DNA from: Zantedeschia hybrid cultivar
Lineage: Eukaryota; Streptophyta; Magnoliopsida; Alismatales; Araceae
Direction: 5' to 3'
Length of the DNA stretch: 64,000 nt
Assembly: GCA_030544215.1 (NCBI GenBank)
Contig: JARZZO010000003.1
Location: 19,787,879-19,851,878 of the forward strand
In this document: one piece after another, positions 1-11,671 of the stretch
How the letters are laid out: every line of letters starts with the position of its first letter
Numbering within the stretch: the first letter of the stretch is position 1
The notes under the pieces: model-generated
Databases searched by the model: none
What the model was told of the DNA's origin: nothing
The model's input: only the letters and a program-made list of their open reading frames with translations
Translations under genes and position numbers: made by a program

Positions 1-982
1 ATTACGAAGTCTATTAGACCCAAAATACCCAGCTGCGCACTTAGACCTGCTGATCAACATGACAAGAAGAGATATTAAGACCCACACAACACATCAAACC
101 AAAAAATCCAACACGAACAAAAAGCACCCTTCAAGCACTCAAGCTACAACTCCCTTCCAAAGTCTTCCTCTAGGCCCCTCACAAGGGGGTTCCCTTTAAG
201 AGAACTCTCCCTTCCCAGCCCCAACCTTCAAACAAGAAGCCTGCTTCTTGACAAAATATGCACGCATCTCCCATTACCATGTTGACATTGCCATTGCCTC
301 CTCACATACTCTTGAAACCCCAATCATTGCTGCAACTCCTTACCCTGCTCAAAGTAGCCTCTGTTCCTGTGTTCAGAAACAGGAAACCTGTGCAATTTAG
401 AGTTGCACAACTACTCCATCTCACCTTCATCAATACTGATGCCAACTGCCTACACGATCGTCATTGTTAAACTCAAAAGGATCCTCCTTGCCCTAACTTT
501 TACAAACATGCTCATCCTATCTGCCATCATGTGGATCACCTGCACTAGAGCAAATGCCATCATCATCTCCAAGGCCAGCCTCACCTTTGCCTATGCTGAG
601 ACATCCACAGTTACTGCCACCACAAGGGGCAACCAGGCCAGTGTTGAGGCTAATGTTGTAGCTTAGATCATCCTTGTGATCACCATCATCAACATCATCA
701 CTGATGTTGCTTCCCCTTACCTTCCTCCTCCAAAAGCCCTCGAGAAGAGGGGATGCCATATCAGATCTCAGTATCATCTTGAAAGGTAGAAGAGAAGAGA
801 TTGAGCTCAGGAATAATAGCCAGAGATCATGATAATTCAATACTTAGGGAAAAAAAGTCATTTAGCCATTCAATGCAATTAAATTAACACAATAATAATA
901 AGCACCACACAAAAATACATTTGCACATGTCCGAGAACTGTTTTCTTAGATCTCAATGCCATCTCAGCACGTTGGAGAGCTC
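1..982. other. Unassigned sequence, probably inside ALAD intron 6
   Basis: No gene recognised. The minus strand from about 840 to 520 is open and rich in Gly, Asp and Ser, but codon use is repetitive and no family motif is visible. If the ALAD gene continues to the left of the window, this is intronic DNA. It is the left flank of the LTR element at 988-4508. Confidence 0.3.
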
Positions 983-987
983 CTCCT

Positions 988-1456
988 TGATGTGGGACAG
1001 AGGAGGGGAGACCAGAGGAAGGGCTCGGAGGCCCAAGGAAGTAGGACGACAGGTGTAGAAGAAGAGGAAGAAACAGGGGAGGAAGGAGAGGGGAGGAAGA
1101 AGAAGAAAGAACCAGGGGAACCGACCCCAACAGGGCTTCACACCCCACACAGCGTCCTTCTCGGACTCTCACACATGCATAGTGGCGGCCAGGAGCCTTT
1201 CCATTCTCTCCAATCATTAGCTAATCATTGGCTTTCCCAAAAGGGAATACATAGGGTATATATAGACCCCTAAAAGGAAACCCTAGTAGACCCTAACACC
1301 AAAGACCATAATACCCCTTATTCCAAATAAAAGACTAAAACAGACCTAAATCTGAAAAAGAAAAATAGAAAAATACATAAATTGGGCCCCTAATGGGCCA
1401 AATAAAATACACCATGAACCCTTGGCTTTGTTTCAATAGCTCCAGGATTCTCATCA
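988..1456 (-). repeat. 3' LTR of the 3.5 kb element
   Basis: 469 bp, ends TGATG...CATCA on the plus strand. It matches 4041-4508 over its whole length with scattered substitutions and small indels. The shared segments include a purine-rich GGAGGAAG block and the sequence around TAGGGTATA. Confidence 0.8.
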
Positions 1457-1544
1457 TTCTCTCCTGCTTCGAGAAAACTCATCCTCAAGTTTTGAAATGT
1501 TATAATATCCACGGGGAGGCGAAGAGGACAGCAAGTAGGGCTAG

Positions 1545-2060
1545 CAATGAGCCGAGCCACTCGCGAGCGGCTCGGTTTCGGCTCAGTTCGGCTCGACTTG
1601 AAATCTCAAACGAGCCAAGCTCAAGCTTAAATTAAAGCTCGAATAACTTAATGAGCCGAACTCAAGCTTAACGTGGCTCGGCTCGTGGGCTCGTGAGCCG
1701 GCTCGATATATTTAGTATATATTTTTAATTTCTCCAAATTATTGTGCATTTAATTGTCTTTGTTGGGGTTTTAATTGAATTGACTATTTTTCATTTTATA
1801 TGTCTTGATAGAGTATAATTACACAAGCTCGAATAAGAATACTAAAAGATCCTCATTCCAACTGTGCATCAAATGACTAGAACTAAATAAAATCTGTCCA
1901 AATTTGTGTGCTTTGAGCTCGAGCCGAGCCGAGCTCGAACCTGGCAAAAACAAGGGGAGCCGAGCTCGAGCCCAGATTTGGAGCTCGAACCGAGCTCAAG
2001 CTCGAGCCAAGCTTCTTTGACCCGAGCCGAGCCCGAGCCATCCAAAGCTCGGCTTGTAGA
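1545..2060. repeat. GAGCCGAGC/GAGCTCGAGC short-repeat cluster
   Basis: Two clusters (about 1545-1700 and 1915-2060) of degenerate GAGCC, GAGCTC and CGAGC words flank an AT-rich core of about 200 bp. The layout resembles non-autonomous hAT-type elements of plants with GC-rich subterminal repeats. The left edge reads TAGGGCTAGCAATGAGCC, but I could not find a clean matching right end or target duplication, so it is given only as a repeat. Confidence 0.45.
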
Positions 2061-2489
2061 GGGGAGCATCAGACCGGTGTCGAATTTGGGCCTCAAAGTT
2101 ATACCACAGCAAGTCAAACTCAGCTTAAGCAATGTCTACAAGATAGAGGAAATGGCACTAGACATCCAAAGCCTCGAACAAGTGCTCAGAAAGTAAGTCA
2201 AATCCAGCTTCAACCATGAGTGTTTGATCCCACACAACAACATCTGATGACTCGATGATGACTATCGATACTAAATCAGTCTCAAACACATCGTCCGCCA
2301 TCAAATGAAGTCCGAACTCAATAAATAGAGCAACATTCCAAATGTCCTCAGTCGTAGGATCAACACTAGCACCCTGAGTATGAACTGACATATCTGATTG
2401 ATCATCAATTATAACTGGCGAGACTATCTCAACTAATTTTGACTGTGTTTCCATTACTTTAGGAGAATAAAATGAAGAATCTGGAAACG

Positions 2490-2700
2490 TGAACTAACGT
2501 CCATCAAAATGGGGATGCAAGAAGAAGCATCAACATCTATCATAATCTACTACCGTATGGTGCTCCAATAGCCAATCTCGACCCAAATAAATAGAATAAC
2601 TCTATGGATCTAATGCACCAAGCTCCACCGACATAAGTAGTGGAGTGTCCTGTGGTGACACCCTTAACCTGCCGATAAAACTCCACAAAAGCTCTATCAC
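2490..2700 (-). pseudogene. Remnant of gypsy-type aspartic protease region
   Basis: In one minus-strand frame the sequence reads LRVSPQDTPLLMSVELGALD, then after a stop SYSIYLGRDWLLEHHTVVDY. This fits the flap and C-terminal part of gypsy retropepsins, where the usual signature is ILGMDWL..H.A.VD. Two stop codons interrupt it and no catalytic D-S/T-G triplet was found just upstream. It sits inside the 3.5 kb LTR element in the orientation set by the primer-binding site, which supports the call. The match is by eye and could be partly fortuitous. Confidence 0.45.
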
Positions 2701-4025
2701 GTTTTACAAAAATCTCCCATGTCCTCAATAATTAATCAACAATAGACTAAGGAATCAAATTATCACTCACTCGCTCATCTAAAATCAATGTCGTCCATTC
2801 TCGATTCGTCAAGAACACATCAAAATGAAAATAGAGGGAAGACATGTTGCAAGAGATTATGGACCCCGATTTTAGTAGAATCAATCGATGACACGCAAAA
2901 CAAGGCACAGCAAGCGTAGCACCACACTGGAACTGAGTTGGCATCGCTAAGACGAAGCCAACGGTGCGATCGACGAGCGAAACGAAGCACGAATAAGTGA
3001 CCTTGATATGCGTGCAAAGGTGGCACGTAAAACGAGATATTGTCGGGGCTGACGTATGCTGAAATTGGGTTGGCCTCGCTAAGACGAGACCAACAGTGCA
3101 AAACGGCGCACAATTTAGAGTTCAGATGACTCCCAGCACTGGCGGTGCACTAGAAGTTGTCGGCGCACCATCATGTTACTGTAGCAAACCCCAATTAGAC
3201 GTTGGCTCGCTTGATTGCTGCAGTCGGCCCATACCACGACTGCAGATGGCTTGGACCGGGCTCGGACCTGACTTGATCTAATCTGGCTCGGACCAAATAA
3301 GGACCTAGTTCAAACTAGGTCTTGGACAAGGTGGCTCATACCACCTCAACCCTAATTGCTTGGACCAAGGTGGCCCCAGCTCAGACCAGGTTCACCTAAT
3401 GGCCTCAAGCCCTTTTTAAGTGAACCCGGTCAAACCGGTTTGACCCAGTTTGGCCCTTCCCTTTTCTCCCCTCTTCTAACCCTAACGCAAATAGAGGGAG
3501 AAAGAGGGAAGCGGAACAGGCAACGGCTGCAATAGGGGGCCGATGCGGGGACCCCGACGGGGTCTAGGAATGGCAGCGATGGCGTCAGTGGGTGCCGGCG
3601 ACAGCGGCGGGCGGGCTGGCAGCTTCTCCAACCCTCTCCTTCCTCTTCTTCTTTTCGAAGAAACCGCGAGAGGGAGAGAAAGATGACGGCATCGGTGGCT
3701 AAGGTGATGGCATGGACGACGGCGGAGCTAGCGAGATCTGGCGTCGGTGGCAACAGTGAAGCACAGATGCTCCAGCAACAGCAGCGGCGGCCCCGGTGGG
3801 GCGGGGCAACGGCGACGACAGAGATGGCAAGGGCTGCTGGCGTCACCGGCAGCAGTAGAAGCAATCGAAGGCAACGGCGATGCAGGCAGGCTCCTCTAGC
3901 CTCCTCCTCCTCTTCTGCTTCTTTTTCTCTCTCTCTGCCGCTTTACTGTGGGAGAGATGAGGGGTGGATGCCGCGGTGGTGGTGGGATAGGGATGGCACG
4001 GTGGCGCAATGAGGGACCAAACTTT

Positions 4026-4038
4026 GGCTCTGATACCA
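4026..4038 (-). other. Primer-binding site (initiator-Met tRNA) of the 3.5 kb element
   Basis: The minus strand reads TGGTATCAGAGCC, complementary to the 3' end of plant initiator methionine tRNA. It lies two bases from the LTR at 4041 and fixes the element's direction. Confidence 0.85.
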
Positions 4039-4040
4039 AA

Positions 4041-4508
4041 TGATGCAGGACAGAGGAGGGGAGACTAGAGAAAGGACTCGGAGGCCAAGGGAAGTAGGAC
4101 GACAAGGGTAGAAGAAGAGGAAGAAACATAGGAGGAAGGAGAGGGGAGGAAGAAGAAGAAAGAACTAGGAGAATCCACCCCAACTGGGCTTCACACCCCA
4201 TACAACGTCCTTCTCAGACTCTCACACACACAAGTGGCGGCCAGGAGCCTTTCCATTCTCTTCAATCATTAGCTAATCATTGGCTTTCCCAAAAGGAAAT
4301 ACATAGGGTATAAATAGACCCCCAAAGGAAAAACCTAGTAGACCCTAACACTAAAGACCAAAATATCCCTTATTCTAAATAAAAGATAAAAACAAACCTA
4401 AATCTAAAAAAGAAAAATAGAAAAATACATCAATTGGGCCCCTAATGGGCCAAATAAAATACACCATGGACCCTTGGCTTTGTTTCAGCGGCTCTTGGAT
4501 TCCCATCA
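4041..4508 (-). repeat. 5' LTR of the 3.5 kb element
   Basis: 468 bp, TGATG...CATCA on the plus strand, paired with 988-1456. The following five bases CTCCA are the right target duplication. Confidence 0.8.
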
Positions 4509-4513
4509 CTCCA

Positions 4514-5777
4514 ACTCTATCATCATTGTCATCTCCTCCATTGGCATTCTCGTCTCTTCCTTCTCCTCCTCCTCCTCCTCCTCCTTTGTCATATTCTTCC
4601 CTCCTTGTCTTGGTAGAGATCTCACCTAGGAACCCTTGGAGATGGAGATTTTCGAGAGATCTCGGACATTGCAAGAGATGACAAACCATGCTTGATAGAG
4701 GTGAAGGTTAGAGCCAAGATGAGAGTGTCGGGTGGCTCTAAACCCAGAAGCATTACTTGACCCCAAAATAGGCAGAACAAGCAACTTAGTTTCTTTGGCT
4801 AAGTTGGAGCCCCCCAAACAAACCTAGTTGAATTCAAAACTGTGATTGGAGGCAAATCCTGGATGTCTTCCAAAGTATTGACTCCTCCCAAATACCCTTT
4901 CTCCCCTTTTCTCAACCCCCTTTCCATCATCTTCCTCAAAGTGTTATGTAGGACTTCAGACTCCTCATGCCATCGCCTTGGAACCCCTGCAGAACAACCT
5001 TTGTCCAAAGTTTATCTGGAATTTTCTTCCCACCCTCCCTCAGTGCGCCTTAGGGGCCCCTTAGTTCACTCCTTACCATTTCCCCCTCACTCATTCTTCT
5101 CTTCAATCTCTCTCCTCTCTCTATAACTATTCTATGTGCCTTCCTCCCATGACAAAGGATAATTACAACCTACTTTTCATCACCCTCCTATGAGAAACAG
5201 CACAATTTCCCCACCTAGAAGTTGGTATTCACTATCCACATAAAATTCCATTTCTTGACCTTCTCTTTAAATTTTACGATAGTATTCCTCACAACATATG
5301 ATCTCTCCCTCTTTATAGTCTGTTTCCCCATAGCTGTGGCCATCTACATAGCTTCAACCTTTCCTCGCACCATTCCATAGACATTCCTGAAAAAACACTT
5401 CCAACTCTTCTGCTCGGCAAGTGCTACTCTATGCACCTCAAAGCTCTCTATCTAGAGAAGATCCGCACATCTATCTGAAACATTGATGCAATTTCATAAT
5501 AAATCCCTGCACACATCCCTTTGAAAGTTTTAATGCCAAAGCAATGATACCCACCAAGAATCGAAATGTCTTAGTATAAAAACTGAGTGAACAAAGGGGA
5601 GTTTATCATATGAATCCAGATAGCTGCCCGATGTGAAGAGGAGTTTCGTATTTTTTAAAGAGAAAGAAGCAAAAAAAAAATGAAACCTTAATACGTAAGA
5701 TAAATGAGCCAATCAAGGTTACCCAGTTGGCATGCTAAAAGAAAGGATATGCTATGTAGGAGGTGGCTGTGGCTTAC
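4514..5777. other. ALAD intron 6, proximal part; no gene recognised
   Basis: Begins with a TCC/CCT microsatellite (about 4555-4584). The minus strand between 5008 and 4626 has short open stretches (such as EVLHNTLRKMMERGLRKGEK) that look like worn coding DNA but match no family I know. No ALAD exon follows the donor at 5777 in this stretch: the conserved MMDGRVG and SYTAKY regions of the enzyme were looked for and not found. Confidence 0.4.
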
Positions 5778-5847
5778 CATCTTCCCTGACAATGCCATCA
5801 TGGCCATCAGAGTTGTATGGATCCAAAGCGACATCAGTGTAAATAAC
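5778..5847 (-). CDS. HEMB: ALAD exon 6 (metal-site segment)
   Basis: 70 bp, 23 codons plus one base. It carries the TDVALDPYNSDGHDG metal-site region with Asp in place of animal Cys. The donor GTAAGC at 5777 is strong, which implies that the next exon is spliced from further left, outside the window or lost. Confidence 0.93.
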
Positions 5848-8800
5848 CTGGAAATAAGCATTTCTAAACTTGAAAAATGATGACATCAAACTGGAAAAAG
5901 TGAAACTTCATATTCAAAGATATCCACTCACAATGTCAGGGAACTTGTCTTTCAGCAAACGTATGGAACGTGGCACCAGACCATTGTCATTATAGGCTTC
6001 ATCCCCAGTGGGAGACTGGATACAAAATGTAAATATGTTTCACATTTGCCACATCAGAGTAAGTCAGGGTTAAGAACAGAAATTGCAAAACCTTTAGTGC
6101 ATCTGGAATTTTTGGGAAGAGCACAAAACTTTTGATGCCAACATCTCGAGCTTTATAAACCTGCACGAGGTAATATTTGATTATTCAAGGTCTGTACAAA
6201 GGGAAATGATAGTGCCACTTTACAGAAAAAATGAATGTAAAAAACATGAACCCGTATGTATACAAATTCATCCATCCACATGCCATATCACAAGATCCAT
6301 ATGTCCTACATAAACAACCACATATATGTACCCTATATAAATATGTACACAAAAATTGCAATGGAAGGGTAAGGAATGCTGATACTAGTTCTAAACAAGG
6401 CAAGCTTGGATAGATGATCTATGACACCCAAGAAAATAGCTCCAGAACGTACATCACTCACATTAAAATAGCGAAATGTACACTTTCTTTCTGAACTCTA
6501 TAGATTGCCTCCATGTGAACCATCACCAATACAAGGTGCCACCATGTCCCTCTCCCATCTCTATGCCACGGCCTCCACCCCACTAAATCACCCCCCCCCA
6601 ACCCCAATTCATTTCCACTTCCCTCCCAAGATCTGCAGTCACCCAACCATCACCATGCTACTGATCCAAGCAGTGGATCAAACCTTGACACTACCGCATC
6701 TGCACTCCCTTCCTTACCAAAATGCCAATCCAGAATTGCAAATTGGATTTAATCTTTGTTCCAAAACAATAGGATCCAAGTTGCATCAAGCATCCTACCT
6801 ACATTAGACTGGATGAGAGCAAGGATGGCAATCTCGGTATCGGTACCCGTACCGGTAGGTACCAACACCGATACATATCGGCATCGATATCGGCTGAAAC
6901 AGGTTGTTTTTTTCTTTTAATTTTATTTGGGTGGGCCAGTATCGGGGTACCTTGTATCCATACTGGTTACTGCCCAAACCGATACATATCGGCTGATATG
7001 TATCGGTATTGGCCGATACTACCATCCATGGATGAGAGGGCCAATTAAGTGTCTTAAGTTTCTATGTTTACAAACACGTAGATAGGAGAGAATGATGGAA
7101 AGTTCAAGATGAAGTGGAGTGAGAGAGGGGAACTTGGTAAGCAATTAGATGGGGGAGGGCACTTTTGTCCTTATGGAATACATGCATTACCATTAGCCAT
7201 CTCCCATGTGTTCCAGATTAACCTGACAAGAGAGACCACCAAAGCACTGCAATTGCTGAATCACCCCTAGAAAGAAATGCGCTCTTTGTTGAATTTGCAA
7301 CCCCTTCTTCTATAAGCATTTTGACCTTGGTGGAGTGATATGCCAAGTTGGGGAAGGATCAAGGACTCCTTCCCAATCTTTCTTAGTTTTCCTTCTAAGG
7401 ATGCTAATAGCAAGGTTCGCTGACTCAGTGGGTCATATCAACTCGAATACTCCCAGCTATGAGTCGTATCATTCTGACTCGGATTGCTAGGCTTGACTTG
7501 CATAAGTTGGGCCAATTAGGGCCAATTTATGATCTTTTTTCCCTCCAGATTCTTTAATTGTATGAAAATTATGACATAAATAAAACCTTTAAGTCCAGTG
7601 GTTGATTAATGACAATGCCTTTAAACCAAATTTAGGAGAAATCTATCCTATTAATCGATATAAAAGCATAAATTATCTATCAAATTGGAGAAAAGAGTCC
7701 AATTACTTACCAATTGAAGGGAAAAAAAGTCCAATCACTTACCAAATTGGAAAAAATGTCTTACTTAACAAGAATGTAGAAACTCATAAAAAACAACTCA
7801 TTATGTGTATAAATAGACAATGACTAGTGCGATATGATATGGGCCGGATCGAAATGAACTGTGCTGGATTGAAATGAACCATGCCAACTCAAAATGAATC
7901 ACATCCAACTCGTACAATACAATATGTCTCGCATCAAGTGGGGTTAAGACAAATGCAGTCAGCAAGTCAGACTATATCTGTCTATTTCTTGGAATCGCCT
8001 ACATACGATTCGACTTGTACGAGTTGGACCGAGTCGGTCCAAGACGGCAAACCCTGGTTAATAGTATGGTGCAAAGCACAACCTCAAATTCTAACTATCC
8101 ATTTAAAAGTGCATTCATTAGGGATGGACCTATGGAAGGTTTCCTTATTATGACCCTTGCCAGAAGGAGCTTCTAATGGATAGCAGTTGATGGGTCTTAC
8201 TTGCTGACATCCATGCATCATCTTCTCAGCTTATTCACATTTCTGTCATTCTCTTGACTTCCTCTAGTAGCACCTTCAAGGGAAGAACAAGGGTTGCAGC
8301 AGATGGTGAAGGGTGTTCTTCAGGAAATAGTCAAAGTTTTGCAGCAAACAATGGGGTAAAATCAGATTTATTAGTCAGCATCATCGATTTTTGTTAGATA
8401 TGTAGCTAGTTCTGGCAATTATAGGAATGCCATTAAAAAATCTCTACTCTTTTTTTTAATTGAGGAATAGCATCACCATCCATTATCCATAGAACTGTTG
8501 AATGGAATCGATGAATGGACCATTGAGTAATGGTTCGCTCCAAGAAGAAACCCTAAGAAACCTTATGGTGCATGAAGTAACATCTGTATTTATTCTTTCC
8601 TAGATCCAGGCCGTCAGCCCTCTTCACTCGCCTGATTAAGTTCACAGGGGTAAGCACATTTGGTGGCTGCTGTTGTACTTATAACTCCCTATCACCTAGA
8701 CTGCACCAGATCAAATTGCTTCTCAATGTTGCCTTTCTTTCACATTTCTTTCCCCCATTATTCATTTCTGTACTTCCCTTTTCCCATAGTTTCTAACATA

Positions 8801-9997
8801 TTTTTTTTTCTTAAAAAGAGTTAACTCACAGATCATGAAAAAATTTTCTACTTTCCTTGGATGTTCCAAGTGCATGAAGTAATTTGGTATTTTAGAGAAA
8901 TTTGCAAGCAAGTGTGATTAACAGTAACATTGGGCAGAGAGTGATGAAACAGGCAATGTCATCGAAGTTCCTGAAGGACAATTACCTCATCAACAAGGCC
9001 ATGCCTCCATCCAAGCCTGAAACATCCAGGCATAGCTCCAATCGGAGTGTCTTCTTCACCTGAGAGCATGGTAAGCTAAGATTCACTAACCTCAGAAGAA
9101 CTAAAAATAGACAAGAATAGAAAGTTTAGAAAGCATTCTGTGTGTTTCTTATCTTAAAAGAAAAGAACTAAATAAGATACGAATCCAGATCACTCATTCC
9201 ATGGATACCTTCATGAATGAACAGAGGTAGCACAAAATTTGCAGGAGATAGATGTGTTTCCTGGAAAGCCTCTCGCAGAGTGGGTGACTTTCGATTACGA
9301 CGAGGTCGCTTGGGAAGTCCCTAAAGTGAAGAAATAAAATAGCATCAACAAATAACAGTAGGGAAGAGAAAAGCTGTTGAATGTGTGTACTAAAAGTCCT
9401 GCTCTGATGATAATTGTCAGAGAATAGGAGCCTTGAAAAATAAGCGAGTTTGAAGAATTGACTTATCCATCGCTGTATCAGAAATTATGTAATCCCCTGT
9501 GTATTCTGTTTACAGAGACTAGTGAAGGATGTCTCTTGGTTGATTCCCAACCTGAACCCCTAGGAGCTCTGACAGACATATCTAAATTTTCACCAATTCA
9601 GTGGCTTTGAGAGGCAATCCACGCTAACGTATAATATCCATGACAGAAAATTTTGACAAACAACATTCATGTTGGGAAATTTGCATAGTGCACATACAAG
9701 CGGAGTTATTTTGGGGGTCCCCTCAGGTCCCGAAGGTCTGTAAAGTGGGGGAGGAGCAGGGAAATTCCCTGCCACTGCAGCCGCTTCACATTCCTCGTTG
9801 GTCAATCCCGAGCTTCTCAACGAGCCAGCCGCACGTTCATCGCTCGCTCTTATGACTATTTGACCTTGTACTCTGCCCCGGCACGGCAAAGCACTCAATT
9901 TCCAAGTGGTAGATGGCCTCAGCCCAGCATATCCCCCGTCTTCGATCTTGCTAACTGCCCCCGCATGGCTGAGTGCCGTAGAGACTGCAAACGCCAT
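5778..9997 (-). CDS. HEMB: Delta-aminolevulinic acid dehydratase (porphobilinogen synthase), chloroplastic; 5' half
   Basis: Condenses two 5-aminolevulinate molecules to porphobilinogen in the plastid, an early step of chlorophyll and haem synthesis. Six coding exons on the minus strand (9997-9698, 9320-9209, 9059-8986, 6160-6092, 6015-5932, 5847-5778) join in frame to 236 residues plus one base of the next codon, all with GT-AG introns. Residues 1 to about 50 look like a plastid transit peptide (MAFAVSTALSHAG, Ser/Ala/Arg rich). The conserved core follows: RPRRNRKSPTLREAFQET, PANFVLPLFIHEG, GAMPGCFRLGW, SFVLFPK, SPTGDEAYN and TDVALDPYNSDGHDG. Where animal enzymes have the Cys-Leu-Cys and Cys zinc ligands, residues 220-222 are Ala-Leu-Asp and residue 230 is Asp, the plant type. 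Intron 3 is 2.8 kb and holds a MITE. The C-terminal half, with the Schiff-base lysines, is not in the window. Confidence 0.93.
5932..6015 (-). CDS. HEMB: ALAD exon 5
   Basis: 84 bp, 28 codons beginning SPTGDEAYNDNGLVPRSIRL. Acceptor TATCCAG, donor GTGAGT. Confidence 0.93.
6092..6160 (-). CDS. HEMB: ALAD exon 4
   Basis: 69 bp, 23 codons, VYKARDVGIKSFVLFPKIPD and three more residues. Acceptor CGTGCAG, donor GTTTTG. Confidence 0.93.
6820..7030. mobile_element. hAT-like MITE with CCGATA repeats, 211 bp, in ALAD intron 3
   Basis: Ends CAAGGATGGCAATCTCGG and, reverse-complemented, CATGGATGGTAGTATCGG form imperfect terminal inverted repeats. Perfect 8-bp target duplications GATGAGAG flank it (6812-6819 and 7031-7038). 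The interior is built of CGGTACC/CCGATATCGG words. The 8-bp duplication and the CA ends are typical of hAT elements. It is related to 48424-48588. Confidence 0.85.
7039..8985. other. Remainder of ALAD intron 3; nothing recognised
   Basis: AT-rich intronic DNA without a supported ORF, RNA gene or bounded repeat. Confidence 0.5.
8986..9059 (-). CDS. HEMB: ALAD exon 3
   Basis: 74 bp, completes the split Gly and reads EEDTPIGAMPGCFRLGWRHG. Acceptor CTCTCAG, donor GTAATT. The 2825-bp intron that follows contains the MITE at 6820-7030. Confidence 0.93.
9209..9320 (-). CDS. HEMB: ALAD exon 2
   Basis: 112 bp, residues 101-137 and one base of Gly138. Acceptor CTTTAG, donor GTATCC. It encodes RPRRNRKSPTLREAFQET and FVLPLFIHE, the first conserved block of the enzyme. 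Confidence 0.93.
9698..9997 (-). CDS. HEMB: ALAD exon 1 (transit peptide and N-terminal arm)
   Basis: 300 bp, residues 1-100. The start ATG at 9997 opens MAFAVSTALSHAG. The exon also carries the conserved NEECEAA segment and a Pro-rich stretch. It ends CTT before the donor GTATGTG. The ATG was chosen because it is the first in frame and gives a credible transit peptide. Confidence 0.9.
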
Positions 9998-10022
9998 GAC
10001 CCACTTTACTCACCCAACACAC

Positions 10023-10261
10023 CTGCAACACAACACGTAAACACCACACCCCCCGTTCCCCAATTGTAACATAGGATTACCATTGAAGAAGAGAAAAGGA
10101 AAAGCGCATAGGAACAGAAACAAGCACCAAGCAGGAAACTTTCAACAAGGAAACATAATTCTCGCATCGAATTAACCAAAAAAATCCCTCCTTTAACGTC
10201 TCTGAAGCCGCAATTACCGCAAATAAATCCACCGAGGTCGCCATCAAGAATCGAAATTTAC
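10023..10261 (-). other. Possible 5'-UTR intron of ALAD
   Basis: On the minus strand GTGAG|GTAAAT (donor at 10261) and a T-rich GTGTTGCAG acceptor (10025-10023) could remove 239 bp and leave a 25-nt leader before the ATG at 9997. This is a sequence-based guess; transcript data would settle it. Confidence 0.3.
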
Positions 10262-11663
10262 CTCACGTAGAACGCACCAAAAGCCAGAGAAAGGGAGACG
10301 AGGAGCAGGAGTTGTGAGGGGGGCGTCTGGTGGGAGTTGGTGGTCGCCACTTGCCAGCAAGCGAAGGTGAGAAAGGGAAGGCGGAAGGCGATGGCCCCCT
10401 TCTTATCTATTATCTACCACAGGAATCCCAATGGGGAGGTGCTGGTGGTGAAGAACTGGGGAGTAGGATTCTCGGACCAATTGGGATGGCCCTATGGCCT
10501 ACCCCGCTGCCCCCACTGCGACGTGGGGCGCATCCGCTGCCACCAGCCATGGGTAGTCCACTATCCAAAAGCCTTTGAGAGAGAGACATGGACGGCTCAC
10601 GGTCGTCGACTTGTGAAAGGAAAAATTAGAAGCCGTGCCAAAATAGAAAGGGATTTTGATATATATATATATAGCCTTGAAAACTAGCATATTTGTTTCT
10701 TTACCTCTACCTCTCTATATTGTATGAAATACCCTTGAAAACTTTAGAAATGTTGTGGTTTATCCCTCTGTCAAAATACTGTTAACTCTAATCAAATATG
10801 CTAGAAAGATTATATAAATTCTGATAAAACTGAGGGCACATATGCAAAAATTTTAGTAAATTGAAGGGCATATGTGAAAAACATATGTAATCTTTTTTAG
10901 TATATTCTGTAGAGTTAATGACATTTTGACGGATCAATATAGCCGTGATACTTTTGAGGTTTTCAAAGATATTTCATATAAAATATCGGAATTGGAAGTA
11001 TAACTACAAATATGTTAATTCTCAGGGGTATATAAATAAGTTCAAGAGAAAAATGGTTCACCGCGTTATAGCTAATGGAAAGTAAGATCGAGGCACTCGA
11101 GATTCTTGTGAGACCAAAGGCGGCGTCTGTCCCCTTTATAAAAGTTTGTTTTAGAGAGTTGGTGCTATTTCCACTTTTGGACAGATTTGAGATCATGAGT
11201 TCAAAATGAATGCCTTTATATTAGGTCATAGATCTATATCCATTTAAGATTGGACGTTATAAAATAGGATGTTTACACTCACCAACTAATGCCAACTTAA
11301 GATTCGAGTCCCAAAGAGTTAAACAAAACTTTAATTTAATACCTAATGCTTGGTGACCCTTAAAAGAACCATTGATTGGTAAATAAAGGGTTGTTTATGA
11401 AATGTACCGAATTAAGTTCTAGTCCCGGTTAATTGGCTGATAGCCAGTATATGTGCTAACAAATAAAATGAGCAAATTAGCATATCATACAAGAAACAAA
11501 GTGTATATAAAATAAAATGAATACGAAAAGTATAAGCATTTTTAAGTTGAAAGATTACAATTTCAAAAGCCAAATAAGAATGACATAAATGGAAGATGAA
11601 GTGGTGCACGTACATGTCTCAAGAATAGATATTATTGAGCGAAGAGTAATACTTGCTACAATG
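10262..11663. other. ALAD upstream region and intergenic DNA
   Basis: GC-rich to about 10560, then AT-rich. A TATATATATATATA run at about 10658-10672 could serve as the ALAD TATA element on the minus strand, but it may be only a microsatellite. No further gene is seen. Confidence 0.35.
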
Positions 11664-11671
11664 TCTTGGAC

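Larger units (their letters stand above)
988..4508 (-). mobile_element. Degenerate Ty3/gypsy-like LTR retrotransposon, 3.5 kb, in ALAD intron 6
   Basis: Two direct repeats of about 469 bp bound the element. On the plus strand each begins TGATG and ends CATCA, giving the TG...CA ends expected of LTRs. A primer-binding site complementary to the 3' end of initiator-Met tRNA (minus strand TGGTATCAGAGCC) lies two bases inside the right LTR, which sets the minus orientation. A purine-rich tract (GCAGGAGAGAA on the minus strand) abuts the left LTR. The 5-bp flanks are CTCCT on the left and CTCCA on the right, a target duplication with one change. The 2.6 kb interior keeps only a decayed protease remnant and holds GAGCCGAGC repeats, so the element is a dead, internally deleted copy. 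LTR divergence of several percent makes it much older than the chromovirus at 32161-41467. Confidence 0.8.

Noticed and set aside
3430..4012. Opposed frames of 144 and 109 codons in the 3.5 kb LTR element
   Set aside because: Low-complexity Ala/Arg/Ser text from GC-rich triplets, no protein family, inside a decayed element.
10658..10672. TATATATATATATA as a definite TATA box of ALAD
   Set aside because: Too far (about 660 bp) from the start codon to assert, and it equals a simple dinucleotide repeat. Kept only as a possibility.
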